DNA of 64,000 nucleotides from Pampus argenteus. Taxonomy: Eukaryota > Chordata > Actinopteri > Scombriformes > Stromateidae. The position numbers and the translations under genes were made by a program. Numbering within the stretch: position 1 is the stretch's first letter; each line of letters starts with the position of its first letter. The notes under the pieces are model-generated. The model had not been told where the DNA came from. It made no database searches and worked only from the letters and a program-made list of their open reading frames with translations. Where the stretch lies: contig CM072878.1 of assembly GCA_036937835.1 (NCBI GenBank), forward strand, positions 13,278,001 through 13,342,000, read 5' to 3'. Shown here piece by piece: positions 11,101 through 22,911 of the stretch.

Positions 11101-12048
11101 TTGTTGGGAAAGACAACTGCCCTCCTCATATTGAATAATCAGTGATTGCCAGTGTGACTCAACTTATTACACAGCACTGAAAAGATTCCTCCCAATCTTC
11201 TCTCAGTCTGAGGCGACCAAAGCATCATTACTCTAGCGATCTCACCGATCTCTCTCTGTCTCTAACACATTCATTTTTCTGCAGTCTTCAAGACTGAATG
11301 TGTGTCTGAATGCTCTGTCAAATTCGGTGGGGTATGGCGGTTTAGGTGTTAGCACATTGAAGTGCTAACACTCTACCAATTTAACCTGTCTGACACAGAG
11401 CCTGCAGAGGATTCTTTGATCTATTGCAACAAACCCACGATAATGAGACTGTGACAATAATGTGACTCTGCCATCAAAGAGTGCTACACATAGTGTGATG
11501 AATGTAAGCTAAGCAGTGGGGTATGATGGGGACATGCAGTAATACTGTGGTACAAGTGGAGGTGGGCGTGGAGTTGAATGATTTGATGTATAAAATACAG
11601 AGGGGCTGCATTTCTGGAGAATGACAGCTTGCAGAGATACTGCATTTAAAAAAAATGTAACATTGGAGGGTTGCTCGAGACAAATTGTGTTTCTACATGA
11701 AGAACAAGGTCATCATAGCTGCTTGTATATGTGGAAACATTTTTAATACTGTTCCACAAGAATTCTCCGACCCATCTGTATTGATTTATAGCAGGCACAG
11801 ATCATTACGTTTCTTTGCCCCAATTTCAGACTTCATATATTATTATCTTCACTTTTATGATTTTTATACCCCCATTCTGTACAAGCCTTCTTAAAAGTAT
11901 AAACAAATGGTTATGGCCTAGGCCACCACCACTAGAGAAGGAAACTGTAACTGAGAGAATCTGGAAAGTACCATACAGTCCATCTACACAGATGCTGCCA
12001 GATCAAGCATGCCTTGACAGTGCTAAATATAAAAAAATGATAATGTAC
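7929..12048. other. srcin1 intron
   Basis: About 4.1 kb of intron. It holds a CA microsatellite at 8112-8152, a poly(A) run at 10404-10424 and AT-rich sequence. Two open stretches with splice-like ends (about 9050-9150 and 8337-8450 on the - strand) were considered as exons but fail the phase test. No other structure is seen. Confidence 0.6.
8112..8152. repeat. CA microsatellite
   Basis: About 20 uninterrupted CA units on the + strand in a srcin1 intron. Confidence 0.95.
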
Positions 12049-12186
12049 CTGCTGCTGGCCCTGGATCTTCAGGAAGTCCTCTCTTTTGCCACTTTTATAC
12101 TTGTCTGTACTGTTCTGCTGCAGGTGCTTCAGTTTGGAGGCAGCTGAGGAGTGGAGAACCTTACCAACACTGGAACTATTCTCTCC
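12049..12186 (-). CDS. srcin1: srcin1 coding exon, KIQGQQQ segment
   Basis: A 138-nt, phase 0-0 exon between CTCCTTTCAG and GTACAT. It encodes GENSSSVGKVLHSSAASKLK, then a polar stretch and REDFLKIQGQQQ. Human p140Cap has a matching SRLK...KSKHGKQRAEYMRIQAQQQ segment close to its C-terminus, so this anchors the tail of the fish protein. Confidence 0.85.
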
Positions 12187-13939
12187 CTGAAAGGAGACGA
12201 GAGAAAAAGGAGAGAAAAGGGTGTGAATCAAATCTTGGACACATAGTTGTACATGTCATTTCTACTCTTCAGTGCCTTTATTATGAGTCTCAGACACACA
12301 TCAACTCGGCACAGTTTGATTTCAGTAGTCTGATTTCAGCAAACAAGTGCATCTCTTGAAACCAATGAGGTTTTTTGAGATCAGAGCTCGTAGCTGATGT
12401 AACTGGACTATCCACTTCACAGATTTTCACATCGGTAGGAAATGACAAAAAAAAAAAAAACACAGCATCAAAATTGACGTTGCGTAGCCTCACTTCACCG
12501 TAGGATCCACAAGGCCAGTGTGCTTAAAGATCTTTGCCACTGTGTTATCGTCTATTTCTACTACGCACAAAAACAAATACAGATTTACTCATATTTCCAT
12601 CAAACTGTGCATCCTCTGCACACAGAGACAATAACTGACACTAAAACTAATATAAGATTAACTGTAAAAGTGTCAATTAGCTAAGACAAAACACTGGCAA
12701 CTGCCTGTTCATTCTTCTAAGTCCCACCCTTCTCTTGATATGAAGTAGACATAAAATATACAGTATGCTTGGCGCTTGACGGGTATAACCCTTATTCCAA
12801 TGTGCTAATTAAAATCTGAACTGCAATGGGGCTGGAAAGTGGATTTGTCAATTTGTGAGCAAATGGACAAGAGTAATAAAAAAAAAAAAGGAGTCATGTA
12901 GAAATGATGATCGTGGTTGAAGTTGTGAGTGATGAAATAATGTGTGAAGACTCTGTAATCCTCAGCTATGCCCATGGGCATGCTCCCTGGCTCTACATCA
13001 GAGGGCTGAAACTCACCATGACAGTGTGACTGTCAAGTATTGTAGCGCTGCCCTGAGAGGGAGGCTACACGCAGAGCAACAGAGAATACTACGCGAGCTG
13101 TCAAGACACCTCACTATAGTAGCAGTTGAATGCAGTAAGTCTTAATAATCACTAATCTTTGTGATGTTGCAGTCAACTGGAGGTGAGTTGAAAGCACGTT
13201 ACTCACTGTGTCTGGTACAAGAGTTCAACATGTGCTCATTAGATATTAGTATGAAATGTATTTGAAGTGATAGTCATAAAAGGTTCCTGAGTGCAACTAC
13301 TAATACTAATTTTTTTTTATTTTCCTCCCTTTGCTTTTTCTGTTTGCCTTTTTGTGCTCTATTTTTAATTTTTTATTATATTTTCACCTGAAAGCAATTA
13401 CCTTAACCCGAACCTGTTAACCCAAACCTTTCTGTTTTCTGGAAACACAAATTCTCCAAGGCTAACCATCATTATTTTGTTTTGAACTATTTCTGAAAGA
13501 AAGAGATTTCAAGGCAGAGCAAAGATGAAAAGATGTATTAATCTGATAGAGCTGGTAATTGAAGAAGAGAGAAAATAAGAAATTGAAGATGTTTGTACAT
13601 ATCTATGCATGTGTGTTTTATTGCCTGTATAGAGTAACAAATAGTGAAATTGGCTAGATTTACTGAAAAAAACTAAACAGATCGATAAAGAAACAATCAA
13701 CAACTTAGCTCAGCAGGATAGAAGCACCAGCACTAATCACATATAACACAAGTCTATTGTCTGTCCCGTTTGCATATTTTCAATTTTAAGTATCATTAGA
13801 TGCCAATTTTATCAGGGAGCAGACATCAGAAGCTTGAAAGCAAATTCCATCAGTCATCCAGAGAGAAAAAGTGAAGAAAGAAAATAGAGCATGCTGCTTC
13901 AGAGCATAGCATCAACCACAGCAGGTGTAAGCAATGAAC
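12187..13939. other. srcin1 intron
   Basis: About 1.75 kb, AT-rich. A - strand AATAAA (TTTATT at 13617-13622) lies about 230 nt past a stop reached by reading through the preceding exon, which would allow a shorter transcript. No exon or repeat family is recognised. Confidence 0.5.
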
Positions 13940-14824
13940 CTGGATCGATGCTGAGCTCAGAGAGGAGGGCTTGGGCGGGACTGGAGGCTTCGTGGTCTCT
14001 GTGGTCGGGGTGCCAGTCGTCTGTACAGAACAGCTTTTGGAGATTGTCTCAGTGTAGATCTGCTCTGAAGCGGGGTGGCCACTGATTTCCATCAATGTGT
14101 TCTCCAGCTCACGAATGGTCTCCTCCAAGCTAGTCAGCCTCCTGTAGGTGCTGCGTCGAACATCTTCTCTTATCTTTCTCTGGCTCTGTTTGGCTAGACT
14201 GTCCACAGAGCTAGTTGATCCATCGGACTCAAGAGTAGTGTTTACTGAACTCTGCTGTGCCTCGGGAATCATCTTAATTTCAGCGTTGTTCTGAAGTGTC
14301 AGTATACTCTCCCCTGTCTCAATCCCTCTCTTCAGAACCTTCACCAGAGAGCTCTGCTGGTCCAGATGGAGGGAGGACTTTATTCTGGCTTTGGGCACTG
14401 GCTTAGATGACTCCAAAAGAGAATGAAGCAGCCTGTAGGCCTCTCTGACTGTTTTTTCCTGTCTGAAGAGCACTAGGAGCGGTCTGTCACTCAGCTGAAC
14501 TTCAGAGATTTCTTTAGTGTGTGATGAGATGGTCAGAGTCTGCAGAATACTTCCCATATACCTGCTGAGCTCCTGAGCCTCAAGGGCAGACAACACCCTC
14601 ACCTCCAGCTCTGTTAACAGCAGGGCCAACTCCTCTTTTAATTCTATATCCTCCTCAAAACAATCCTGGGACCTTTCAAATGAATCTCTACCAGTCCGGT
14701 CTTGTGATGGACTCTCTTCTACAGAGTAATTTGCTGTATCTCTGACAGGATCTTCCAAGGCAGTAGGTGAAACTGGCAAACACTCGGTCAACACAATGTG
14801 GGGGACGAGAGACAAGCGCCTTCC
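13940..14824 (-). CDS. srcin1: srcin1 large C-terminal exon with coiled coil and PPVPPKP motif
   Basis: An 885-nt, phase 0-0 exon after CCTCATTTATAG. It encodes 295 residues: an acidic Glu/Leu-rich helix (ELKEELALLLTELEVRVL), a basic middle, YRRLTSLEETIRELENTLME (a clear coiled coil), and KPPVPPKPSSLSS, an SH3-ligand type motif. Its donor GTTCAT is weak; reading through would add 29 residues and reach a stop at 13850. I do not recall this exon in the standard mammalian p140Cap protein, and similar sequence may exist in the paralogue KIAA1217/SKT. Confidence 0.82.
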
Positions 14825-15017
14825 CTATAAATGAGGAAAGCACTTGAGGTTTAAATTTAAACACAATGATGTAGTCTTTGCTTTAGCACAATCCAACAAC
14901 TTTCTGTGTGAAAGTGAAGATCGCTGCATAAAAAGTAAAAAAAAGTAAGGCACAATTTAGAAATACAACAAGATACATTGTGAGTTAGTGATGTCATTAA
15001 GGGTTAGTGCTCCTTAC

Positions 15018-15110
15018 TGTTGCATTTGATACCAAAGTGCTGCCTGTGTGGTCTGTCTCATGTAGCTCCCTTTCAGGTAAAGAGCAGTCCAGCAAGGCAC
15101 AGCTGGGCAG
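15018..15110 (-). CDS. srcin1: srcin1 candidate coding exon (93 nt)
   Basis: A phase 0-0 open stretch between CTATCAAACAG and the strong donor GTAAGG. It encodes LPSCALLDCSLPERELHETD and an 11-residue polar end. It is supported by splice sites and by exact phase agreement with both neighbours, not by recognised homology. Confidence 0.55.
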
Positions 15111-15740
15111 CTGTTTGATAGTAAGTTGAAGTGTTTACTGCTGGTCACACATACAGCTGTCTCTCACACACAAAACACACTGCAACATCAACTGTAAATG
15201 TCCTGTCCTGTTCTTTATGAGGTTGTGAAGGAGTGATTCATTCACTGTGTGTATAAAGGAACTGATTGTTTTAGATCACTGTTTTTGCTTTACAGCACAG
15301 TCACTGTGTGGCTCAATCACTGTCATCAACATAGGCAGTTCTATTCTCAGCAAGACAAAATTATATACTCTACCTGCCTAATGAAACACACAATTAGCAA
15401 TTACATAGTGAAGAAAGGTGAACACCTGGCAGTATTAATTTTACACTCCAAATGCTTATTTTGCCCCTTTAAGCCACATAATGCAATCAAAAAAGTTTGT
15501 GGTTGGGTTCCTTAAACACAGCATACATGCACATCAACAACAAAAAGAGACATTGGTAAGCAATAATATCTGCCGAAGGGGGACTTTGTGTTAATGTCAG
15601 CTTGCAGAGACAGAAGGGGTGCATGAGGGGATGTGGCTAGAGGCGGAGCAGTATTGTGTGTGACAGAGATGTTAAAGGAATAGACACAGAGGCGTAATAA
15701 GGCAGCAATCCACAGCACTCAGAGTCAATCAGAGTGTTAC

Positions 15741-15869
15741 CTCGGTGCCTCGGGTCTCAAAGGGCCACAGGTCCAGTCTGCAGGGGTGTAGACTTTTCCT
15801 GGTGTGAGGGCTAATGAGCAGGGAAAGGGGAGGGGGCTGAGCGAGCCTGAGTGGGGCTCTCTCAAATAG
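15741..15869 (-). CDS. srcin1: srcin1 candidate coding exon (129 nt)
   Basis: A phase 0-0 open stretch between TTCCCCTCCCAG and GTAACA. It encodes LFERAPLRLAQPPPLSLLIS then PHTRKSLHPCRLDLWPFETR and GTE. The strong polypyrimidine tract and phase fit support it; I recognise no homologous segment in human p140Cap, so it may be a fish-retained or alternative exon. Confidence 0.6.
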
Positions 15870-16296
15870 CTGGGAGGGGAAAACGGTCATAAATTTTTGG
15901 ATAAAAACACAGCCAGTGAATAATCATTATCTGCTCTTGTTATCTCGGTGTTCCATCAAATTTCAGGCAGGCCATCTCAAACACAGCCCAAGCTGCCATC
16001 AGGGTCCATCTGTCTGGCTGTGATCTGTGAGCCCTGGGTGATGATGTGTGTGACTGAGCAGTATGTGATCTTTGGGCTCTCCTAGTGCCAGGGGCAAGGG
16101 GACATATGGCACCTGCTGCTTGAACATGTGGTAATGATGGTGAGCATATCTGCTTGTGTGTGTGTGTATGTGTGTGCGCAAAAGCCAGTGGCAGATTGTG
16201 GATGAACATAAATGATAGAAAGGGTGCAGTTTCCCCTCTCATTGAACATCTTTGAGGATATACTCAATATAATCCACAAACAATGTTTTAGTTTAC

Positions 16297-16449
16297 CTCC
16301 AGTTCGGTAGCAATTTTCTGCTCCTCTCCTTCTTCTTTGTCCCCAGATGCTAGTGTGGGAGGTGTTGATGCAGGACGGGGGTTTTCGGACACTGTCCTCC
16401 TCAGTTTTACATGAGGCTTCTGGCCTTCTGTCTCTTCAGATTCAGCCTT
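16297..16449 (-). CDS. srcin1: srcin1 coding exon, KAESEE segment
   Basis: A 153-nt, phase 0-0 exon between TATTTGTAG and GTAAAC. It encodes KAESEETEGQKPHVKLRRTV, NPRPASTPPTLASGD and KIATELE. Human p140Cap has KKAESEELEVQKPQVKLRRAVSEV and ASTPPIMAS in the same order, then IIAELES. Confidence 0.92.
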
Positions 16450-16678
16450 CTACAAATACAAAATGTTAATGATGCCAAAGCCATGTTCAAACTTTTTATC
16501 TTGAACATTTTATTAACAAGCAAACAGTGTTTTGATCTGACAAGAATATTCTTTAAGTCTACAGAACCGTTTAACTTCCATTACTTCCTCTCTATAAGGC
16601 AGAGATAATCTGTTCACATGTTTATCTGTGAAAAAAAAATCTTTGTTGCTGCATGTCTGTGAATTTTCACTGTGCTAC

Positions 16679-16818
16679 CTTTATGCTTTTTCCAGCAATA
16701 AGGGTCTCTCCGCTGCGGGTTGTCAGGCCTGGAGAAGATGGGAAACTGCGTCGAGGTGGTGGAGGAGGAGGAGACTTGGAGGGTTTCTCTGTGCGATATC
16801 GAGGCACTGTAAGCTCAT
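16679..16818 (-). CDS. srcin1: srcin1 coding exon, Src-SH3-binding proline-rich region
   Basis: A 140-nt exon between CTTTTCCAG and GTAGCA (phase 1 in, 0 out). It encodes DELTVPRYRTEKPSK, the proline-rich SPPPPPPRRSFPSS and GLTTRSGETLIAGK. In mammalian p140Cap the equivalent C-terminal proline-rich region binds the Src SH3 domain. Confidence 0.94.
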
Positions 16819-17210
16819 CTGGAAAAGGAAGTATTACAGGCACAATCTTAGAAAGGGGTCATACTTTAGTTATACATTTAGAATTATTTAGGAATAAGCT
16901 AAGAGGGATTTGATGAGTAGTGTTGCAAGCCTTTACTCAATACTGAATGCTATGTTGAGTGACTTATTTCATTTACAAATCATTTTAAATTCCTACAGTA
17001 TCTCCACTTTTGATGATTTTCGTATTTGATCGTATTTGAAGTTTGGATGAATCTGATGACCTGCACAGCTTTTAAAGGTATTTTAAACCCAACTGGATTA
17101 AATAAAAATGCATTGGGCTTGTTTCTTAGCTCTTGAAAAGCTGACCATTTCAAGAGGCTTTCTGTTGCCTGACAATGATATAGACTGATGTACTCAACTT
17201 TCTATCTTAC

Positions 17211-17472
17211 CAGAGCCACGTCTGGATCCTCCCTCTTTTCCAGAAAGCTTGTGCTGGGGCTTGTTGACGCGGTGCTCTGAGGTTCCCATGCCACTCTGGG
17301 GGTTCTGGGAGGATGGTGTGTTGGAGGAGGGCTTGATCTGTTTGGCAGCAAAGTCCAGGTCTGGAATAGCCTTCATTAGCTCAGCCTGGGTCTCCTGCAG
17401 CAGTCGGTTGATGTCTTGGGCGCTGTACTGGGTCAAACTGGCCCGCTTCTCCTCCCAGTCTCGCTCTGCTGC
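17211..17472 (-). CDS. srcin1: srcin1 coding exon, AAERDWEEKR segment
   Basis: A 262-nt exon between CACTCCTCAG and GTAAGA (phase 0 in, 1 out). It encodes AAERDWEEKRASLTQYSAQD, INRLLQETQAELMKAIPDLD and a polar linker ending GGSRRGSG. The first 45 residues are nearly identical to human p140Cap. Confidence 0.95.
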
Positions 17473-17617
17473 CTGAGGAGTGAAGAGATGGATCTAAACA
17501 CTAAACACACAGCCGCTGTGGTGTTGCAGTACTGTTGTGATATGACTCATAATTGAGACCATGCACATGGTGAAGAGACTGAAGAAAAATGTGAAGAACA
17601 GCACAAATCATTCCTAC

Positions 17618-17924
17618 CAGTCGGACTTCCACGGATAAAGCTTTGTCAGCAGCAGCACGGCGTTCCAGCTCCTCCAGAGCTTTGCCTTTGTGGGGAACAG
17701 GGGGGTGATTGTCCTTGTGAGGGCCGGATAGGTTCCCATTACCACGGCTGAGGCTGGAGTGGGGGCTCCAGTTGGACAGGCTGTTTCCTCCACCAAGGTC
17801 ATTGATGGTGAGGGGTGGGCTAGTAGGGATGTCAAAATCTGAAAACTTTCGCAAGTCCTCATTGTGCTTTGATGAAGGACTAGAAAAGTCCTCCTGCTTC
17901 TTCCACACACCATCATTCGCTTGC
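17618..17924 (-). CDS. srcin1: srcin1 coding exon, DFDIPTSPPLTINDL segment
   Basis: A 307-nt exon between TCTTTCCAAG and GTAGGA (phase 2 in, 0 out). It encodes QANDGVWKKQEDFSSPSSKH, FDIPTSPPLTINDLGGG, a polar stretch and DKALSVEVRL. Human p140Cap has VDFEMPPPSPPLNLHEL and DKAVSVE at the same places. A second, weaker in-frame donor 9 nt earlier would remove VRL and give the human-like SVE-AAERD junction. Confidence 0.92.
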
Positions 17925-19007
17925 CTTGGAAAGACATGTTAGATTAATTAATTAATTAATTAATCAATGCTGTGAAATTAAAATATGACAAATGCAGGAC
18001 TGGAAGTGAAAGCAATTGTTGCTTAATACCAAAAACGCACTGAATGGCACAAACCTCTGACCAAACTGAATAAATCTCTGACATGCTGTTGCCACAAAGA
18101 TAAGAGAGAAAAACATAACTAAATGAGCTCTTTTGATCCGTGAAGTTAATTGAACCAGAATGTGAGATGCTTTTTGGACACAAGGCTGATTAGGAGATAA
18201 AGGATAGAGTGCTGAAGGGCACACTCATCATCTAACTATAAAGCAAGGTCTGTCTGTCCTTTGCATATCTCCGTCTTTCATGTTGTTTCATGTATAAACT
18301 TTTTCACAACTCATATCAATAGTATTCATTTTTCTATGAGCTGATGCAGCAATACTGGAGGCCAAGTAATCAACCTGTTACGAAAAGGCACTGCACTAGT
18401 ACACTTAAAAAGCCTTTATTCAGTCTTTCATCAGGGTGTCATGAATAATGACAAGCGGTCATATTAATACTAGCTGCTTGAATGCACCTTTCAGGACTTT
18501 TCCACATATACTATGATTGTTAACTTCTCTATTTTTGCTAGTTTCAGAGCTTTGGCTTAAAAACAATAAATGTTTAATGGCAGAAATCTCTGATCTGGAT
18601 CAACAACAATATCTAATCAATTTTCCTCAGTCCATTGCCCGTCTGTCCACCGCATTTTATGAAAATCTATAATGTTCTGCTGACGCACAAACATAGAGGG
18701 GTGAAATATAAGCTCTTTGGCAGAGGTACAAACGGGAAAGCCTTACTCAAATTGATTACAAATGGGAGAGTTGTTTTTTGTTTTTCTTCGTCAGCTATTG
18801 TTGATACATTTCATTGTGACTCTGTCAGAATCTATTGGACAAATGCTTTTCTATCAGTATTTACAGGATTACTAAAATCTTACAATAGACTAAGTCTGTG
18901 TAAGGAGAGCTCATCAGTATTTTCTTTACGTTTAGCTAATCTGATTAATATACAGGGCTGTAAAATTAAAGCAAGTATTGTTGCTGTCAGTCAGAGCAGG
19001 TTCATAC

Positions 19008-19155
19008 TTGCGCATGGTTGCAAGGGTGTCTGTTATAGTCTTGCAGCGTTTTAACAGGGCATCGAGCCTGTGTGGCTCTTCTTTCAGGAATTTGACGGCT
19101 TCCACTTCCACCCTGAGCACCACCCGCATCTTACTCTGCAGGCCTGGGAATTGAT
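19008..19155 (-). CDS. srcin1: srcin1 coding exon, coiled-coil region
   Basis: A 148-nt exon between CTCCTGCAG and GTATGA (phase 1 in, 2 out). It encodes QFPGLQSKMRVVLRVEVEAV, KFLKEEPHRLDALLKRCKTI and TDTLATMR. The FPGLQSKMRVVLRVEVEAVKFL stretch, quoted here in parts, is essentially invariant with human p140Cap. Confidence 0.96.
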
Positions 19156-19390
19156 CTGCAGGAGAAAGCAGAGAAGTATCACAGGAAGCATCAAACAAAA
19201 CATGTAGTTACTAAGACAATGCGCAATATTAGCAATTTGAGACTGATTAAATGTTTGACAGGCTGGCTATGGGTGACTAAAAGATAATCAATGCCTTGAT
19301 GAGTAATTACAGTATTATAAACTGTCTGCCAGAGTAAAAGACTGCGTTTTATGTTTTGTACCTGTGCACAGAATAGGAAATATGACTCAC

Positions 19391-19521
19391 TTTTCAGCTC
19401 TGTGAGTGTTTCTCCCAGCTTTCTCAGAACAGTGGCCTTCTCCTCCAGCTCCTGCACTGTCACCAGCTTGTGGTTGACAGACGACTCCTTCTGGATCTCT
19501 TCCACTGACTTCTCCAGGTCA
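19391..19521 (-). CDS. srcin1: srcin1 coding exon, coiled-coil region
   Basis: A 131-nt exon between TTCCATCTCAG and GTGAGT (phase 2 in, 1 out). It encodes DLEKSVEEIQKESSVNHKLV and LEEKATVLRKLGETLTELK, matching the human DLEKSVEKIQ and LGETLTELK helices. Confidence 0.96.
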
Positions 19522-20435
19522 CTGAGATGGAACAGACAGAAGGCTGAACACCAGGGATTCCTCTGCTACACTTAAATTTGACTGAATATTTATCTCAGAA
19601 TTATGCTATTCAAGTTCAGTAAAACTTGTGCCAGTAAACTGTCTTCGATCAACTGGCAGCTCGATCAACAGCTCTGGACAGCTGAACTGGAGGAGTTGAG
19701 TTGGGTATTTAAATTTTCATGTAACAGCTGAGGTAAAAAAAACAACTTTTAAAATAAGTGTGTTTATTTTTTACATTTATTATATTTACATTATATTATA
19801 TTCAGGAGCATGGATAGCTAACAGAAAAGCTTGCTCAGCCCCAATGTGTGTCTGGTCTGGTAAGACTTAGGTCAAATAAATCTGCCTCAAGTGATGAAAT
19901 TAATCAAAGCTCTATATATAATTAACAAAATAAATTGGCCATTAGCCAGGCAGAATAACAGACATTGATTAGCAGAGATCATCTAACAGTTCAACCAATT
20001 AGTCTGCAATCAAAATGCCGCTCAAAGTGAGACTGAGGAACTATAACGCTGCTCAGAGAGACTCGGAAATTATTACCTCAGTTAACATTTCCACATAGGA
20101 GACTGAAGCAAGTTATCTGATTATTAAATCTTAAGGTAGCTCTCTGCTCTGCTTTCACAGTCACTTCAATTAGATGCTGGACTGGACTCATACTTCAGAT
20201 CTTAATAAGCATCTTGCTCTATGCCAGGCGTAATTACAGCTACAATTTCATCCTATCACTGCTGAGTCATCTAATTATAACGCAGATATACTTTGTCATG
20301 TTTGAAGCAGTTATGAAATATATGATAAAAACACCCCTTATATTATATAACTATGTAACTACTACACTAATCAAAAATCTCTCAAATTGGGAAATTGGGA
20401 AGCCGGCTGCTCAATACTTTTATACTGATACTGAC

Positions 20436-20611
20436 TGGAGTTGTTGGATGATGAGTTCCTCCTCGTTGAGGTACTTGAGCCTCTCCTCCTCAACTAGGAG
20501 GCGCTGTCTCTGCAGAGGATCCTCCTGCTTCCTCAAAGCATCAGCCACACGCACGTTCAACTCTGCTTCTGTTCGCTTCAACAGAGTTCGCACCGAATCC
20601 TGGTTCTCCAT
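20436..20611 (-). CDS. srcin1: srcin1 coding exon, coiled-coil region
   Basis: A 176-nt exon between ACATGCGCAG and GTCAGT (phase 0 in, 2 out). It encodes MENQDSVRTLLKRTEAELNV, QEDPLQRQRLLVEEERLKYL and NEEELIIQQL, almost identical to human p140Cap. The leading Met codon is internal and is not a start. Confidence 0.96.
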
Positions 20612-22548
20612 CTGCGCATGTACACATTCAAACAGAGCACCGCAGATAACATGTTGACAGTGGGGAATGTTTGGAAATGTATTGTATCAATGTTAGCCTT
20701 TCTGGCCACAGGAGAATAGCCTGGTGAAGTTGCACAATAACAACTGGACAATGAGGAGAGCTGGAGCTGTCTTTATCAAAACTCAATGATTTACAGATAC
20801 TGCACATTTTGCTTTTCTCCATCTCTGAGGGTTCAGGCTGTGGCTTCTTCTTTTACAGTACGACCTTATCTGCCTTGTTACGAGGGAAGAACATTTTGCT
20901 CTATGCTTCATTGTTTAAGTGTCCTTTCAGTAATTACTTATGAGTTTTAGCCTTCATACCAATTGCCTTGTTCTTGGATGCAATGCTAAATGCAGTAAGC
21001 AGTTAATTCATTAATCTTAGGAGTTGTCTGTGGTGTCCCTGTGTGCTTTAGCATGAGCACATAATATTTCCCCTAACACTCAAAGCGGAGATGCCCTGAG
21101 GAGAACCAGGCATGTTCATGACAGAAGCACTGAGCGTGAACTCAGCTCCCTTTCAATGTTATAAAAGGAATATTCTACAGGACTGCTCCATGTAATACAA
21201 ACTCCCTGAAATGAAAGCACCTGGTAAGCAAGAAAAATGAATAATTGATCAGCCGTATTTGTTCCAGGAAGTAAAACAAGACAACAATATGAGGAACATT
21301 TTAAATTACCCAGTATTCCCTATTACACTACCATGGGTGATAATGCAGATGCAACTGACCAAATGAAAAATTTGTGATAACATATTAAAAATATACAGTA
21401 TTTATGCCTAGAAGACTTTCTTGAAATCTTGCAGCACTATACTCCCTCTCTCCCAGATGCCTGTTTCTCCTACACCCTACCTTTGTATATTTTATGAGCG
21501 GCATGTAAAATTTAAGCTGCTGGCCATCGCCATGGGCAACAACACTGTCCAGGTGCAGCGGTCACACTTGGGCACACAGCAGCAAACCATCCTCTCTGGG
21601 TACAGAACAGCATCGGCTGTTGGCCTCTCATTCTCACTGCTTAGAAAGTTCAAGAAGCCTTTGTGACTGCTGTTATGAACAAATAAAATGTGTCTTCGAT
21701 CCTCTGTCACTGACATTAAGCATTCGACTTGCCATCACTTCCTGATCTCTCCCACAGTAACCTTAGCACCACTTGCACCAGATATAAATGGAATAAATCA
21801 TTTCTGTTAACCCTTCCTTGTGATATTTCATTCAGCATCTATTATGACTTTCCATATCTCTGTAGAAAATCATGTGATGTGAACTGAACCTGAGCTTTCA
21901 TACATTCTGTTTCATTTTTAATCCTCAAAAGATACAATGCCCTCAATATGTCACAAATCACTGCTATGTGAACCTGCAGTTGTTATGTACAGTAGATACA
22001 GTACTGACGTAAAGATCAAAAAAACATCAAAGCCAGTGCTCCTGTATGCATATGCATTCAAATGTAACATATTTAGCAATCCCCTACAACTCTAAGGCAA
22101 TCTGTGGACCTCTTCAATAAAAGGAGGCCGTATGCAAACTGCATAATGTGGTTTCACATTGTGTATGACTTGCATGTCATCCAAAGGGAGACAGGAGGGA
22201 GCCTGAACTGACAGAAACATTGTTCCGGTTACTCTGGATAGTTCACTGAATTTCTCAGCACTTTTAATGGGGATTCGTTCTTTGGTAAAAAGTAGTGAAT
22301 AGAATAATTATTGTTTATGGAAATATACTTTCCTGTTGAATTTTTCAAATGTAAATTTTTAGTGCTTTAGCACCACAAACAAAATTCCACTTGACTCCAT
22401 TTCATTGGATTGGTTGCAAAATCTCAGGTGTGTAAAAACTCTGCATGACTTACTTACCACTAATTTAATGGTTTTGCTTGTAATTTGGTAAAAAAAAAGA
22501 CTGTTTAAGAGACATTGGAACAATGTTTTTATGCTGGATAAAATATAC

Positions 22549-22709
22549 CTGTATCTTGCGTAGCTGGGTGAGTTGTTTGCGCAGGTCTGTGGCGTTTTGC
22601 TGCAGACCTTGCAGGTGGAGCTGCATCTGTAAGCTGCCGACGCTGTTCAACTGGGTTGTGTTTAAAGGCGGAGGCGGCATCAGAGCTAGAGGTGCCGATG
22701 GCGTATGAG
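22549..22709 (-). CDS. srcin1: srcin1 coding exon, start of coiled coil
   Basis: A 161-nt exon after TTTGTGATCGGCAG, ending at GTATAT (phase 1 in, 0 out). It encodes HTPSAPLALMPPPPLNTTQL, then LQMQLHLQGLQQNATDLRKQ and LTQLRKIQ. The LQMQLHLRGLQ helix is the start of the human coiled-coil block. Confidence 0.93.
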
Positions 22710-22838
22710 CTGCCGATCACAAAGCAGGACATTGAGGTCAACGGGAGGTCGTTGGAAAACAAACTGGTTAGTTTGTTGGACTGTGCTCCAGTCCAGTGAG
22801 ATTTGCAGTCAGCCAACATGACACACAATACAAACAGT

Positions 22839-22911
22839 AACACACACTAACACACACTCACACACACACACACGCACACACACACACACTCTCACACACA
22901 CACACACACAC
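22839..22911. repeat. imperfect CA/TG microsatellite
   Basis: An interrupted run of CA dinucleotides on the + strand inside a srcin1 intron, broken by single-base changes. Confidence 0.9.

Noticed and set aside
15940..16242. 100-codon - strand open frame with a HTHTHTH run
   Set aside because: Lies in an intron; the repeat comes from a TG/CA run and the phases do not fit the flanking exons.
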